From positions 124,001 to 188,000 of the forward strand of contig NZ_QGTW01000012.1 of assembly GCF_003182355.1 (NCBI RefSeq): a stretch of 64,000 nt of DNA. The letters are read 5' to 3'. The notes under the pieces are model-generated. The model worked only from the letters and a program-made list of their open reading frames with translations, was not told the origin of the DNA and did no database searches. This stretch comes from Cytobacillus oceanisediminis (GTDB lineage Bacteria > Bacillota > Bacilli > Bacillales > Cytobacillaceae). Below, piece after piece: positions 53,261 through 62,765 of this stretch (positions are counted from its first letter, which is position 1; each line of letters begins with the position of its first letter). The position numbers and the translations under genes are program-made.

Positions 53261-53743
53261 TTATTGGAAAACGCAGTTGAAGACTGGAGCAGAGAGCCTG
53301 ACATCTTCGAAAACCTTCGTCATTGTATTAATGTATTCTTCTTTGAATGGCTCTGCTTCCTTCATTTATTCAGAACCGCCTTTTAAAAGCTCAGCCTTTT
53401 TAGCATAATATTGAGATAAGCTGTCAACCGAAGCATCAATATCCGATGCGCAGTCACTTAATACTTCTGGAAAAGATACTGCTTTTGCATCCTGTTCAAA
53501 TGCCGCTGCTACTTCTGCTGCATCCTGACCTTCTGCCGTAATGCTTGCTTCTGTGTTACTAATTACTTTAGTCATTTCCTCTTGGTAGCTAAGAAGAGCT
53601 GAGCGCACTTCTTTCGACTCATTGGCTGTTTCTGCAGCTGCTGCATCTTCCTTGCTTTTCTCCTCTTTAGAAGCTTCTTCGTTAGAGCATGCACCTAAAA
53701 GGACCATCAGCAATACTGCTGAAAGGAAGAATAATAATTTATT
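53261..53743 (-). pseudogene. Decayed lipoprotein gene
   Basis: The frame has a lipoprotein signal core (KLLFFLSAVLLMVLLGAC) with Cys59 of the open frame, then an acidic Ser/Ala/Glu-rich region. Two defects: no ATG, GTG or TTG stands where AAAGGAGAG would place a start, and an in-frame TAA (53366-53368) interrupts it. The frame continues beyond that stop as KEAEPFKEEYINTMTKVFED and ends at 53261, exactly before the terminator. Alternatively the first TAA is the real stop and the start is unusual. Confidence 0.6.
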
Positions 53744-53911
53744 TTTTGGGTCTCTCCTTTGTTTTAGAGGTAGTATGAGTGGACTCCCTATGTAGCCAGA
53801 CAAATTAGCATTCCGGACAATTACTAATTTAACTATTTTTTCAAATTTTTGCAACGATTTCATTTCGAATGCCGAAGCTTTTTTGTTTTTTTTATATAAC
53901 TTTATTTAGGC

Positions 53912-54104
53912 TGTTAAACTTGGCTGTAGATTTCCCTACAAAAAGTTCGCTTTCAGCGGGCGGTGCAGGGCCTCCTTGGCGCCTGGTGCCTGCGGGATCT
54001 CCCTTTTTGACTCGCTTCTCCCTCTGGACTTTGTATAATCATTTTCGGAAATGCATTTTCGAGGATCTCACGCCTTCCGCAACAATCACAACAGAGTGCC
54101 GCTT
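53912..54104 (+). repeat. Interspersed element copy R6 (degenerate)
   Basis: TGTTAAACTTGGCTG, a CGCCTG...CCTGCGGGATCTCCC centre, GGACTTTGTATAATC and CACAACAGAGTGCC near the end. Related to R1-R5 by the same order of blocks, diverged and slightly shortened. Confidence 0.65.
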
Positions 54105-54119
54105 GAAAGAAATTAAAAA

Positions 54120-54143
54120 AGACCCCTGAAAACATCAAGGGTC
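54120..54143 (-). terminator. Hairpin after the 54142-54297 gene
   Basis: GACCC and GGGTC pair around CTGAAAACATCAA, directly behind the gene's stop. Confidence 0.5.
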
Positions 54144-54297
54144 AGCTTGGGTCTGCCTCATCAAGGGATAAAGTAGTAACTGATGTGTATTCTCCCTTCT
54201 CAACTTCTTCTTCCGAGGCCTTTTGGTTCAGCTCTTCATAATCGTCTATCCCAGGTGCAATAGTTGGCTCGTTCTTTAGCTTATTCTTTTTCAGCAT
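54142..54297 (-). CDS. Small acidic protein, 51 aa
   Basis: The strong AAGGAGGAGGG site precedes the ATG at 54297. The product MLKKNKLKNEPTIAPGIDDYEELNQ ... DEADPS is acidic with a basic head, soluble, with no domain I know. Translated length and context are clean. Confidence 0.65.
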   Translation of the reverse strand: MLKKNKLKNEPTIAPGIDDYEELNQKASEEEVEKGEYTSVTTLSLDEADPS

Positions 54298-54462
54298 AAC
54301 TTCCCTCCTCCTTTTAATTAACGTTTCCTTGCAAAAAGGGTTATATGCCCAAAAGAGCCATTTAAACTGATTATTTAGCCCTTACGTGGGAGAGTGCCCA
54401 TTCATTTAAAGCTAATAGGCATAGCATATAGCAAAGAAATCCGAAAAATGAGGAGTGTTTCT

Positions 54463-55218
54463 ATGTCCTTTTCTGTAAATCAAAAAGGGAACCCGAAGCT
54501 TTTCCTAGATCAATCGGAGAAAGCTTCAAATCAGCATACTTACCGCCTTAATTACCTGCAGGAGATAATAAAAGAGCAGCAAAAGATTAATAACTGTTTG
54601 ACAGAGAGCTACGGAGATATGCAAACCCAGCTGGAAGTATCCTTTTCGGATATGAATAAGCTTGTAAAGAGAGCTGCTGGCATGCAGAATCATCATTTTG
54701 AGAAACTGGTATCCAAAATTGAAAAGCAGGATGACTTTATAGCAAGATTTTTTGATGTTATAAGTCATCGTGAAAATGAAAATGAATTGCTGCTTGAGAG
54801 ATTGACTGCATTGGAAGAAATAAATAAATCAATCATGGAAGCACTAGAGAAAGAAGGGCCTGTCCATCAGAAAATCCTTGAACAGGTGTCCTGTCAGGAT
54901 GCGGCCACTCAGGCGCTTTCCAGAAAATTTGATAAGTTCGAAGCCTTATCAGAGGAAGCTTCAGCACAGTTTAATACACAGGAGGAAATCATAGAAGAAA
55001 TATCCAAAAAGATGGATGTTCAGGAGATGTTCCATAACACGGTAATGGAGCGGCTGGACCAACAGGAAGCAATCACCCAAAAAATAACAAGACAATTGGA
55101 TAATCTTAAATCAATTGTTTATGAACGGGCTTCCCACCTTTCTGAAAGGTTTGAAAAAAGCTTTAAACAGCTGGCAAAACCGGTACACAGTTTTTTGGTT
55201 AACCAGGAAGAAAAATAA
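54463..55218 (+). CDS. Coiled-coil protein, 251 aa
   Basis: Almost the whole sequence from residue 20 onward is heptad-like (LNYLQEIIKEQQKIN, MEALEKEGPVHQKILEQ, SKKMDVQEMFHNTVMERLDQQ), so it should form an extended parallel coiled coil. No signal peptide or membrane segment. GGAGTG precedes the ATG at 54463. Function unknown; such proteins often scaffold spores or the cell pole. Confidence 0.75.
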   Translation: MSFSVNQKGNPKLFLDQSEKASNQHTYRLNYLQEIIKEQQKINNCLTESYGDMQTQLEVSFSDMNKLVKRAAGMQNHHFEKLVSKIEKQDDFIARFFDVISHRENENELLLERLTALEEINKSIMEALEKEGPVHQKILEQVSCQDAATQALSRKFDKFEALSEEASAQFNTQEEIIEEISKKMDVQEMFHNTVMERLDQQEAITQKITRQLDNLKSIVYERASHLSERFEKSFKQLAKPVHSFLVNQEEK

Positions 55219-55233
55219 AATAAGTGAGTAAAG

Positions 55234-55276
55234 AAAAGGAAGACTCCTAAAGAGGTGCCTTCCTTTTCTTTTATTC
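55234..55276. terminator. Bidirectional terminator
   Basis: AAAAGGAAG and CTTCCTTTT pair with T residues on both sides, between the coiled-coil gene and the converging yocH-like gene. Confidence 0.75.
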
Positions 55277-55278
55277 TA

Positions 55279-56229
55279 TTAATCAAGAATTGTAACTTTC
55301 ACTGTTTGTCTTCCAAAGTTAATGGCATCCTCTTTGGAAGGTATAAAGATATCAATCTTATTTCCTTTGATGGCTCCGCCTGTATCCCCTGCAATTGCTT
55401 CCCCATAGCCTTCTACATGGACCTTTGTTCCTAGTGGAATAACATTCGGGTCAACAGAGATTACCTTTTGATTTGGATTTTCCTTCAGGTTAATACCTGT
55501 AGCAGTGATCCCTGAGCAGCCTTCACAATTAGCCGTATATGCTGTAGCCTCCATAGTAAGTACTTGTTGAGCTGTTTCTTCTTTTGCAGCTTCAGCCGGT
55601 TTTTCAGTGACTGAAGGCTTTGCAGTTTCAGCAGCTGGTTTGGATTCCGCCACAGGCTTAGTTGTTTCAGCAGCTGGTTTGGATTCTGAAACAGGTTTAA
55701 CAGACTCGGCAGCTGGTTTTGTTTTTTCAACTGGCTGTGCCGGTACCGGTTTTTCTGCAGGCTGTTTTTGCTCTGCAGCAGGCTTAGCAGGCTTGCTTTC
55801 GTCTGCCTTATCATTTGAAACTTTAGGAGCAGATGCTTTAGCTGGTGTAACAGAAACAGCTTTTACGGCCTTTGCGTTTGGATATAGAGTAAATTCCTCG
55901 TCCGGGAAAATGAGATCAGACTTTATGTTGTTCCATTCTTTAATCGCGTCTACCGTTACATTATGTTCTCTTGCAATATCCCATAAAGTATCGCCTTTTG
56001 ATACTATGTATTTCTTTTCCGGATATACTTCAAGTATGTCTTCAGGATGGATGATATGAGAAGATAAACCATTCCATTCTTTAATCATGTCAACTGGTGT
56101 ATTATATTGCTGGGAAAAACCCCATAAAGTATCTCCCTTTTTAACTAGGACTTCTTCCGCTTGTACATTTGCGCCTGCTGTTCCTGTAATTGCTGCAGCG
56201 GCTACAAAAGATAGTATAGACTTTTTCAT
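55279..56229 (-). CDS. LysM and 3D-domain cell-wall protein (YocH-like)
   Basis: This is a secreted peptidoglycan hydrolase or lysozyme-like protein, 316 aa. Signal peptide (residues 1-24), two LysM modules (about 28-70 and 74-118), a long Pro/Ala/Lys/Glu-rich linker with repeated KPAAE blocks (about 135-235), and a C-terminal 3D domain with the three Asp residues (GDTGGAIKG, KIDIF). A perfect WalR box upstream fits the WalRK-controlled yocH of B. subtilis. GGAGG precedes the ATG. Confidence 0.9.
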   Translation of the reverse strand: MKKSILSFVAAAAITGTAGANVQAEEVLVKKGDTLWGFSQQYNTPVDMIKEWNGLSSHIIHPEDILEVYPEKKYIVSKGDTLWDIAREHNVTVDAIKEWNNIKSDLIFPDEEFTLYPNAKAVKAVSVTPAKASAPKVSNDKADESKPAKPAAEQKQPAEKPVPAQPVEKTKPAAESVKPVSESKPAAETTKPVAESKPAAETAKPSVTEKPAEAAKEETAQQVLTMEATAYTANCEGCSGITATGINLKENPNQKVISVDPNVIPLGTKVHVEGYGEAIAGDTGGAIKGNKIDIFIPSKEDAINFGRQTVKVTILD

Positions 56230-56332
56230 GTTGTTAAAACCTCCTGTATAGCTTGTCTTGAGCTAACGAGATTAATAATAACATGGATTTTTTTCTATAA
56301 AAGAACAAAGAGATAATAAACACGTTACGGAT

Positions 56333-56349
56333 ATAACAAGAACATAACA
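56333..56349 (-). promoter_or_regulatory. WalR (YycF) binding site
   Basis: On the minus strand TGTTAT-N5-TGTTAT matches the WalR consensus TGT(A/T)A(A/T/C)-N5-TGT(A/T)A(A/T/C) exactly, about 110 bp before the start of the yocH-like gene. Confidence 0.8.
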
Positions 56350-56532
56350 GGAATGTATCAAAATATCAGACTATTTAAAAAGTGAATTTTTTATATTTCC
56401 TCTTATTATTGTTTAGATCCTGTTTTAACAGGATTTCTTTATGAAAAAGTGCAACACATTGAATTTAAAGCAGATTTTAATTAAATAGGAGCGGGTTGAC
56501 AGTCAAGGTTAAAATTGGAATTGAATTTTCCC

Positions 56533-56566
56533 AAAAGAAAAGAGCTATTTTCAAAATAGCCCATTG
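56533..56566 (-). terminator. Terminator after fdhF
   Basis: GGGCTATTTT and AAAATAGC pair, then CTTTTCTTTT on the minus strand, just beyond the fdhF stop. Confidence 0.75.
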
Positions 56567-56584
56567 TAAAATGCAATTTATAAG

Positions 56585-58660
56585 TTAGTTCTTTTGTTTA
56601 TCTACAGGAATTATATTTACTGCGCAAGCTTTAAACTCGGCGGTACCGGAAATTGGATCGTATTCATTAATTGTAAGGACATTGGTTGGAACCTCGTGCC
56701 AGTGAAAGCTCATGAAAACAAGTCCTGGAACAACTTGTTCCGTTACTTTCACTTTAACCTCAAGTGATCCTCTTCTTGAATATACCTTTACTGTATCTCC
56801 ATTGACAATACAAAGTGCTGATGCATCTTCCGGGTGCATATCCAACGTTTCTTCAGGCTGTTTTATTTTTACCCCTTCAGCATAAAAGCGGGTTTGGGTA
56901 TGAGTATTATAGGACTCATACCTTCTGCCTGTTGTTAATGTAAAAGGGTAGTCATTATCCGGCAATTCAATTGGCGGTGTATAGCCTACCGGAACAAAAG
57001 GCGATTTTCTTGAATAAGCCCTGTTTTGGTCGTGGAGATGCTGATGCAATACAAGTGTGCCTGGGTGGTTTTCATCTGGGCAGGGATAATGGATGGCATA
57101 CTCATTCTCCAGCCTGCTGTATGAAATGCCCCCGTACATTTCTTTAGCGAGCCTTCTCACCTCATCCCAAATCTCCTCACTATTTTGATAAAACATTCGA
57201 TAACCCATTTTCGCGGAAAGTTTACAAAGGATTTCCCAGTCTTCCTTCACTTGAGGGTGTGATTCAACTGCTATCCTCGCTCTTTGAATTCTTCTGTCTG
57301 TATTCGTATAGGTACCATCCGATTCTCCCCAGGATCTTGCAGGAAGTACAACATCAGCAAGCTTCGCCGTCTCAGTAAGAAAGATATCCTGGACTACTAA
57401 CAAGTCCAGTTGATTGAATAAAGTACGGGTGTGGGTTAAATTTACATCCGCCAGTAAAGGGTTTTCTCCTATAATATAGAGACCCTTTATTTCACCGTTT
57501 TCCATCTTTTCAAATGTACGTGTCTGCGTGCTTCCTACATGGGGATTTAGTGAAACTCCCCATTCTTTCTCAAATCTCCTCCGGTAGGGTTCATCAGTAA
57601 GGCTTCTAGACCCTGGAAGCAAATTAGGAAGGCATCCCATATCTCCTGCACCCTGAACATTATTTTGTCCTCTTAGCGGCATGATACCATTGCCTCTCTT
57701 GCCGATATGGCCGGTTAAAAGAGCTAAATTGGCGATATCAAAAACATTGTTTACTCCACAATGATGCTCAGTTATTCCTAATGTATATGCAATCATGCTA
57801 TTGCTGGCACTTGCATATTCCCTCGCTGTTTCAATTATATCTTCCGGTGTCAAACCGGTAATTACAGCAGCTTTCTCCGGCGTATATTGGCTAACCTGCC
57901 GTTTCAATAAATCGAAATCGATGGTATTGGCTTTAATAAATTCATCGTCATATAGCCCTTCTATAATGATGGTATTTATTAGTGAATTGATGAGCGCTAT
58001 ATCCGATCCGACATTTATTTGCAAATGACGGTGAGCAAATTTCACCATATCAATTTTTCTTGGATCAGCCACAATGATTTTAAGCCCGTTTTTTACAGCC
58101 TTTTTCATGCGGTTGGCAATGATAGGATGGGCTTCAGTAGTATTGGAGCCCATAAGCAGAAGAACCTCTGCATGATCGAAATCGTCTAACGTGTTTGTAG
58201 GGAAACCGCTTCCAAAAACAGTCGCCAGACCGGCGACGGATGGAGCGTGTCAGGTTCGGTTGCAGCCATCGATATTGTTGCTGCCAATAACTGCTCTCAT
58301 GAATTTTTGGGTAATATAGTTGGACTCGTTTGTGGAACGGGCGCATGCAAACATGGAAATGGCGTCAGGTCCCCAGTCGGATTTTATCTTAGTGAGCTTT
58401 TTTGCGATTACAGTTAATGCTTCCTCCCATGTTGATTTGACAAGTTGGCCTGCCCTGCGGATTAACGGAGATGTTAAACGGTCTTTTGAATGGACGTACT
58501 TATAGGCAAAAGCGCCTTTTACACAAGTTTGTCCTTTGTTTACGGGTGCGTCTTTATCTCCCCGGATTTTAGTAATCTGATTATCCATTACTTCAACCAA
58601 TAGTCCGCACCCGGTACCGCAATATCCGCATACGGTTTTAACGGGCTTCGCTATCTCCAT
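56585..58660 (-). CDS. fdhF: Formate dehydrogenase FdhF-like, selenocysteine-containing (in-frame UGA at codon 137)
   Basis: This is a molybdopterin-dependent formate dehydrogenase of 691 aa, close in size to E. coli FdhH (715 aa). The N-terminal 4Fe-4S ligands are CGYCGTGCGLLVEV...CVKGAFA; the UGA (58250-58252) falls in the conserved stretch NNIDGCNRT-U-HAPSVAGLA at the position of FdhH Sec140 (FdhH has Sec-His). MGSNTTEAHP, GLTPEDIIE and PARSWGESDGTYTNTDRRIQ are molybdoenzyme motifs. A classic SECIS hairpin follows. Start ATG at 58660 after GGGGGG. Translation that stops at the UGA would miss the active site. No fdhD, hyd or fdhB partners are adjacent. Confidence 0.95.
58221..58237 (-). promoter_or_regulatory. 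SECIS hairpin in fdhF
   Basis: GTCGCC-GGTCT-GGCGAC: a 6-bp stem with the GGUCU loop as in the E. coli fdhF SECIS, its loop 18 nt after the UGA. This is the same geometry as in E. coli. Confidence 0.85.
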
Positions 58661-58832
58661 ATTATTACCCCCCTTATCGATTTTGCCAAATAACCATACA
58701 TTCATAATTCGCAGCCACTCGATTTGGATCGGCCGCTCAGGATTCCGCGGAAAGACCTTCTATTTTTATTCTAAATGCTGACACAAGTAAATAGACCAAA
58801 TAATTAAGAATTTTTAGTGAATTTTAATCAAA

Positions 58833-58858
58833 AAAAAGCCAGCCCCAGTGGATTGGCT
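58833..58858 (-). terminator. Terminator between the MHYT kinase and fdhF
   Basis: AGCCA...TGGCT with a run of seven T on the minus strand, placed right after the kinase stop. Confidence 0.6.
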
Positions 58859-61016
58859 ACGCAGATTTTGCAGGCAATAGAATATTAAATGTAGTTCCTT
58901 TATTTAATTCACTTTCAACGTAAACCTTGCCATTGTGGCTTTCAATGATTTTAAAGCTAACCATTAGCCCGAGGCCATTTCCATTTTTCTTTGTTGTATA
59001 AAAAGGTTCACCAATATTTTTCAGCTTCTCCTCAGGAATCCCTACTCCTGTATCTTGAATGGCTATTTGAACTTGGCTGTTTATAATGCTTGCACGGACT
59101 GTAATATCTCCTCCGTCCGGCATTGCTTCAATTCCATTCTTTACAAAATTCAGGAATACCTGTTTCAGACGATTTTCATCACATTCGATTTGAATGATGT
59201 CCTTTTCATATTCAAAATGAATTTTCACATTTCTTTTACGTGCCTCAAATTCTACTAATGAAAGAACATTTTTAATAACAGGGATGATATTCTTTTCTTC
59301 CAGCTCCCCGGCCTTCGGCTTGGCCAAAACCATAAAGTCTTCAACGATATTATTCACTCGTTCAATTTCATCCAGGATGATATTTAAGAACTCTTGACGC
59401 TCTTCATTCGTTTCATCCAGCTGAAGGAATTCTGTATATCCTTTCATGGATGTCAAAGGATTGCGTATTTCGTGTGCAACTCCGGCTGCCAGCTGTCCAA
59501 CTGCGGCAAGCTTATCCTGGCGGTGCAGCACTTCCTCGGTTTTCTTGCGTTCCGTAATATCATTTCGGATTGCAAGGTATTGATAAGGCCTTCCCTTTTC
59601 ATTTAAAAACGGAACGATTGTAGTATGAACCCAGTAATAAGTGCCGTCTTTTGCTTTATTCCGAATTTCGCCTTTCCACACATCACCCTGTCCGATTGTT
59701 TTCCAAAGGTCCTTGAAAAATTCCCTGGAATGAAATCCGGAATTTAAGATAGAGTGATTTTGGCCGATCAATTCTTCTCTGCTATATTTGGAGATCTCGC
59801 ATAACTTGTCATTTACATTTGTAATGAGGCCTTTTTCATCTGTAAAGGCAATAATGGATGATTGATCAAGTGCAAACTTTATATCATTGACTTCCTTTAA
59901 TAAGTCTTTGAGATTTGCTTCAGCAGATTTTAAAGCGGAAATTTCATTCCGGATGGATACATATTGATAAGGTCTATTTTTTTTATTAAGAAACGGAACA
60001 ATTGTAGTCTCCACCCAGTAGTAGCTTCCATCCTTTGCTTTATTCCGAATTTCACCCTGCCATATTTCCCCTGAGCCAATTGTTTTCCAAAGTTCACGAA
60101 AAAATTCGGGTGGATGGTACCCGGAATTTAAGATATTGTGATTCTTTCCTAACAGCTCTTTTTCTTCGTATTTAGAGATTTTAACAAATTTTTCATTTAC
60201 ATAAGTGATGATTCCTTTAGGATCTGTAATGGCTACAATAGATGATTCATCTAGTGCAGCCTGAATGTCTTTTAAATGAGTGTCGCTCGCCTCCAAACGC
60301 TTGCTGATTAATGTACTGGAAGCAATAAGGCCACTCAGGATAAGAAGCGTTGCAAAAAAAACAAGGTATATAAGAAAGGTTTCAGGCGCCGCTCCTTCTC
60401 TGTCTATTCCGCCTTTTGAATAAAAAGAAGACGAGCGTATAAGAAGAAAATATCCTTCAACGATTGCTCCAGTAATGATAAGTGCACTTAATGGCTTTAA
60501 CCAGACATGCTTGGAATACGCTAGATTTTTTGAGTAAAAAAGCATCCAAAGTGAAAAGGAAAATGAGACCCATATCAGCATGGTTGAAATGAAAAAAACA
60601 ACAGGATCGAATTGGACATTCATACCCATGGCATACATCCCAGTAACATGGATGGAAAGAACAGCCATTGTTAAAAAGAAGCTTCCCGTCAAAAGATAGC
60701 TTGTTTTTGGCTGACGGTCGATCACGGTATTAAAGGCCATGCCTGTAAATGAAATGCCAAAAACGATGGATAATACAGTAAGCGGAATATTATAATTGCC
60801 TGAAGCGTTGATATTGATTGCGACCATTCCAATAAAATTCATGATCCAAGTGCCGATACCCAGTGAAAAAGTACCGCCAAGAAACAAAAATCTCTGATTT
60901 CTGTCAGAGGATTTAATTAAAGTAAAAAGATCCAATGCTGTATAAGAAGCCATAATGGTTAAAATAACGGCTATAAATATTAATATAGGATTAAAAGATA
61001 CAACAATTTCAGTCAT
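58857..61016 (-). CDS. Sensor histidine kinase with MHYT and duplicated PAS domains
   Basis: This is a 719 aa membrane kinase. The N-terminal 240 residues hold about seven hydrophobic segments with MHYT-type motifs (MNFIGM, IHVTGMYAM), proposed to bind a metal and sense O2, CO or NO. Then come two tandem PAS domains of about 120 residues that are highly similar to each other (LGKNHNILNSGYHPPEFFRELWKTIGSGE against IGQNHSILNSGFHSREFFKDLWKTIGQGD), a HisKA region HEIRNPLTSMKGYTEFLQ (His), and an HATPase with NGIEAM, DTGVGIP, NGNGLGL. No response regulator is adjacent; the HisKA resembles sporulation kinases. Confidence 0.88.
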   Translation of the reverse strand: MTEIVVSFNPILIFIAVILTIMASYTALDLFTLIKSSDRNQRFLFLGGTFSLGIGTWIMNFIGMVAININASGNYNIPLTVLSIVFGISFTGMAFNTVIDRQPKTSYLLTGSFFLTMAVLSIHVTGMYAMGMNVQFDPVVFFISTMLIWVSFSFSLWMLFYSKNLAYSKHVWLKPLSALIITGAIVEGYFLLIRSSSFYSKGGIDREGAAPETFLIYLVFFATLLILSGLIASSTLISKRLEASDTHLKDIQAALDESSIVAITDPKGIITYVNEKFVKISKYEEKELLGKNHNILNSGYHPPEFFRELWKTIGSGEIWQGEIRNKAKDGSYYWVETTIVPFLNKKNRPYQYVSIRNEISALKSAEANLKDLLKEVNDIKFALDQSSIIAFTDEKGLITNVNDKLCEISKYSREELIGQNHSILNSGFHSREFFKDLWKTIGQGDVWKGEIRNKAKDGTYYWVHTTIVPFLNEKGRPYQYLAIRNDITERKKTEEVLHRQDKLAAVGQLAAGVAHEIRNPLTSMKGYTEFLQLDETNEERQEFLNIILDEIERVNNIVEDFMVLAKPKAGELEEKNIIPVIKNVLSLVEFEARKRNVKIHFEYEKDIIQIECDENRLKQVFLNFVKNGIEAMPDGGDITVRASIINSQVQIAIQDTGVGIPEEKLKNIGEPFYTTKKNGNGLGLMVSFKIIESHNGKVYVESELNKGTTFNILLPAKSA

Positions 61017-61152
61017 TACTGGTTATCAGCCTCCTTATCCTAAACAGTTTCAAATATGATTGTAATGGAAACCTTACAGCCATGGAAGAGGTAAAAGGAA
61101 AATTAAATAAAGAGTGTTTAACTCAGATTATTCGCTCCGTGCCTATTTTGCC

Positions 61153-61998
61153 CTAATTAAATATAATCTTTCTGTATCGACCTTTTAAAATCAGGTATAC
61201 TCCATACAGAAAAAGGCCAAAGGCTACAACTCCCAGCATAATCTGCCCGAATGGCTGTGCTGAAATCTTGGCAAGTGCTCCATCCATTCCGATTGTATTA
61301 TCCGGGTCGGATGTAAAGGCTGTCAGTATAACAAAGTAACCAATAATAAACAGAACGATGGCTCTTGCTGTAAGGCCTATTTTGCCTGCTTTGACAGCAA
61401 TCCCGATTTCTTTTTTATTCATCTTCCATTCTCGGAATTCTGCCTTATACTTTCCACTATATGCATTATTTATTTCATAAAATCCATACCCGATAATCAT
61501 TATGCCTGCAATGCCGGCAAGCCAGGGTCCAAAAGGCAGCTGAAGAAGTTTTGCTGAAAGGGACTTCTCATTGCTGCTGCCGCTGGCTGCATGAAGGGCG
61601 ATTGCGAATGCCTCGTAGGATAGGCTGGCATAAATAATTCCGCTTACAAGGTAGGATATTTTCGCAGCGATGCCTTTTATTCCAAATCCTTTCTTTTCAG
61701 GATCGTTAATAATTAAAATAATTCTCCAAAGAACATAGCCAGATAAACTGAAAGCTAAGCCCCACAAGAGTGCCTCACCAAATGGCACAGTGGCAACTGA
61801 CTGCATGGCTCCTCCAGTATTTGTTTTACTCCCTCCTGCCCCTGCTGCAGCCATCATAGCTAATATCCCGACGATCATATATACAAAGCCTCTGGCCATA
61901 TAGCCAAGACGGGCGTACCTTCTTAGCCAGGGAATCGTTTCCGTATCCAATTTATCTATATGGTTCCTGTTTTTTTGCTGGCTCTGCTGTATATCCAC
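61153..61998 (-). CDS. DUF1206 membrane protein
   Basis: This is a 281 aa multi-pass membrane protein built from three repeats of a two-helix unit (YARLGYMARGFVYMIVGILA, ISYLVSGIIYASLSYEA, GKIGLTARAIVLFIIGYFV), which is the DUF1206 plan. Start GTG at 61998 after GAGGGGGG; codons upstream of it lack a ribosome site. Function unknown. Confidence 0.82.
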   Translation of the reverse strand: MDIQQSQQKNRNHIDKLDTETIPWLRRYARLGYMARGFVYMIVGILAMMAAAGAGGSKTNTGGAMQSVATVPFGEALLWGLAFSLSGYVLWRIILIINDPEKKGFGIKGIAAKISYLVSGIIYASLSYEAFAIALHAASGSSNEKSLSAKLLQLPFGPWLAGIAGIMIIGYGFYEINNAYSGKYKAEFREWKMNKKEIGIAVKAGKIGLTARAIVLFIIGYFVILTAFTSDPDNTIGMDGALAKISAQPFGQIMLGVVAFGLFLYGVYLILKGRYRKIIFN

Positions 61999-62207
61999 CA
62001 GTACCCCCCTCACTGCTATCTGATTTCGACACCTTTATATACCCATTGTCCTATATCGAAAAAACCATAATCATTTGCCATTTTTACAAGTTGATAAAAT
62101 TTTAAAAAAATTTAGGAAAAAGACTACACATTTGAAAATAAATAGTATATACTGTACTACAACAGATGATATTAAAATAAACTGTATTATAAAAAGGAGG
62201 AAGAATC

Positions 62208-62342
62208 ATGATTAAAAGTCCAGTTGAATTTTTCAGAAACCTGCCTAAAAAGGTATGCCCGGAGTGCGGGCAAACAGTCAAGGAACAGGCTGAATCTTAT
62301 TTAATGGAATGTGACCGCTGCCTTTCAAAGAAAATGGAATAG
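62208..62342 (+). CDS. YhfH family small protein with two CxxC motifs
   Basis: This is a 44 aa protein: MIKSPVEFFRNLPKKVCPECG ... MECDRCLSKKME, with two CxxC pairs forming a probable zinc ribbon, as in YhfH of Bacillus. AAAAAGGAGG precedes the ATG. A terminator follows directly. Confidence 0.82.
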   Translation: MIKSPVEFFRNLPKKVCPECGQTVKEQAESYLMECDRCLSKKME

Positions 62343-62346
62343 TGAA

Positions 62347-62380
62347 AAAAACGGAAGGATTGGAGTCCTTCCGTTTTTCT
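62347..62380 (+). terminator. Terminator after the yhfH-like gene
   Basis: AAAACGGAAGGA and TCCTTCCGTTTTT pair around TTGGAG. Confidence 0.8.
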
Positions 62381-62760
62381 ATGGTATGTGGGTATGCTCT
62401 GTTTTTTTAGCCATTTTTGGGCCATATTTTTCTTTTCAGAAAAAGGATTGTCCTAAAAAATGCTCTATGAAACACATATCCCTCTCTATGAGAAGAAAAT
62501 CGTCGTCAAAATCGACTATGTCGCCCAAGTTCCACTCTATTTGAAAAGAGTCGCTTCATGGCCGCTCACCTATTCCTCATTGGATGAAAACCTGGTCCCC
62601 ATACTCACATCTTCCCCATGTTTAATAAGTTCCTTAATCTGTGGTAATACAGAAAGATATTGTGCATTTATAAAATGTTAGAAAAATATATAAAATTATA
62701 AATTCTTCATGTATAATTGTCTGATAATCTCATTATTTAGAGAGTCGAAATAGGAGGGGT
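62381..62760. other. Spacer, possibly holding eroded coding sequence
   Basis: Short frames with frequent stops on both strands; no ribosome site fits. I see no gene here. The right end contains the promoter region of the next gene. Confidence 0.3.
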
Positions 62761-62765
62761 TGTCA

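Noticed and set aside
62381-62700. Frames on both strands after yhfH
   Set aside because: Multiple stops and no starts with ribosome sites; treated as spacer.
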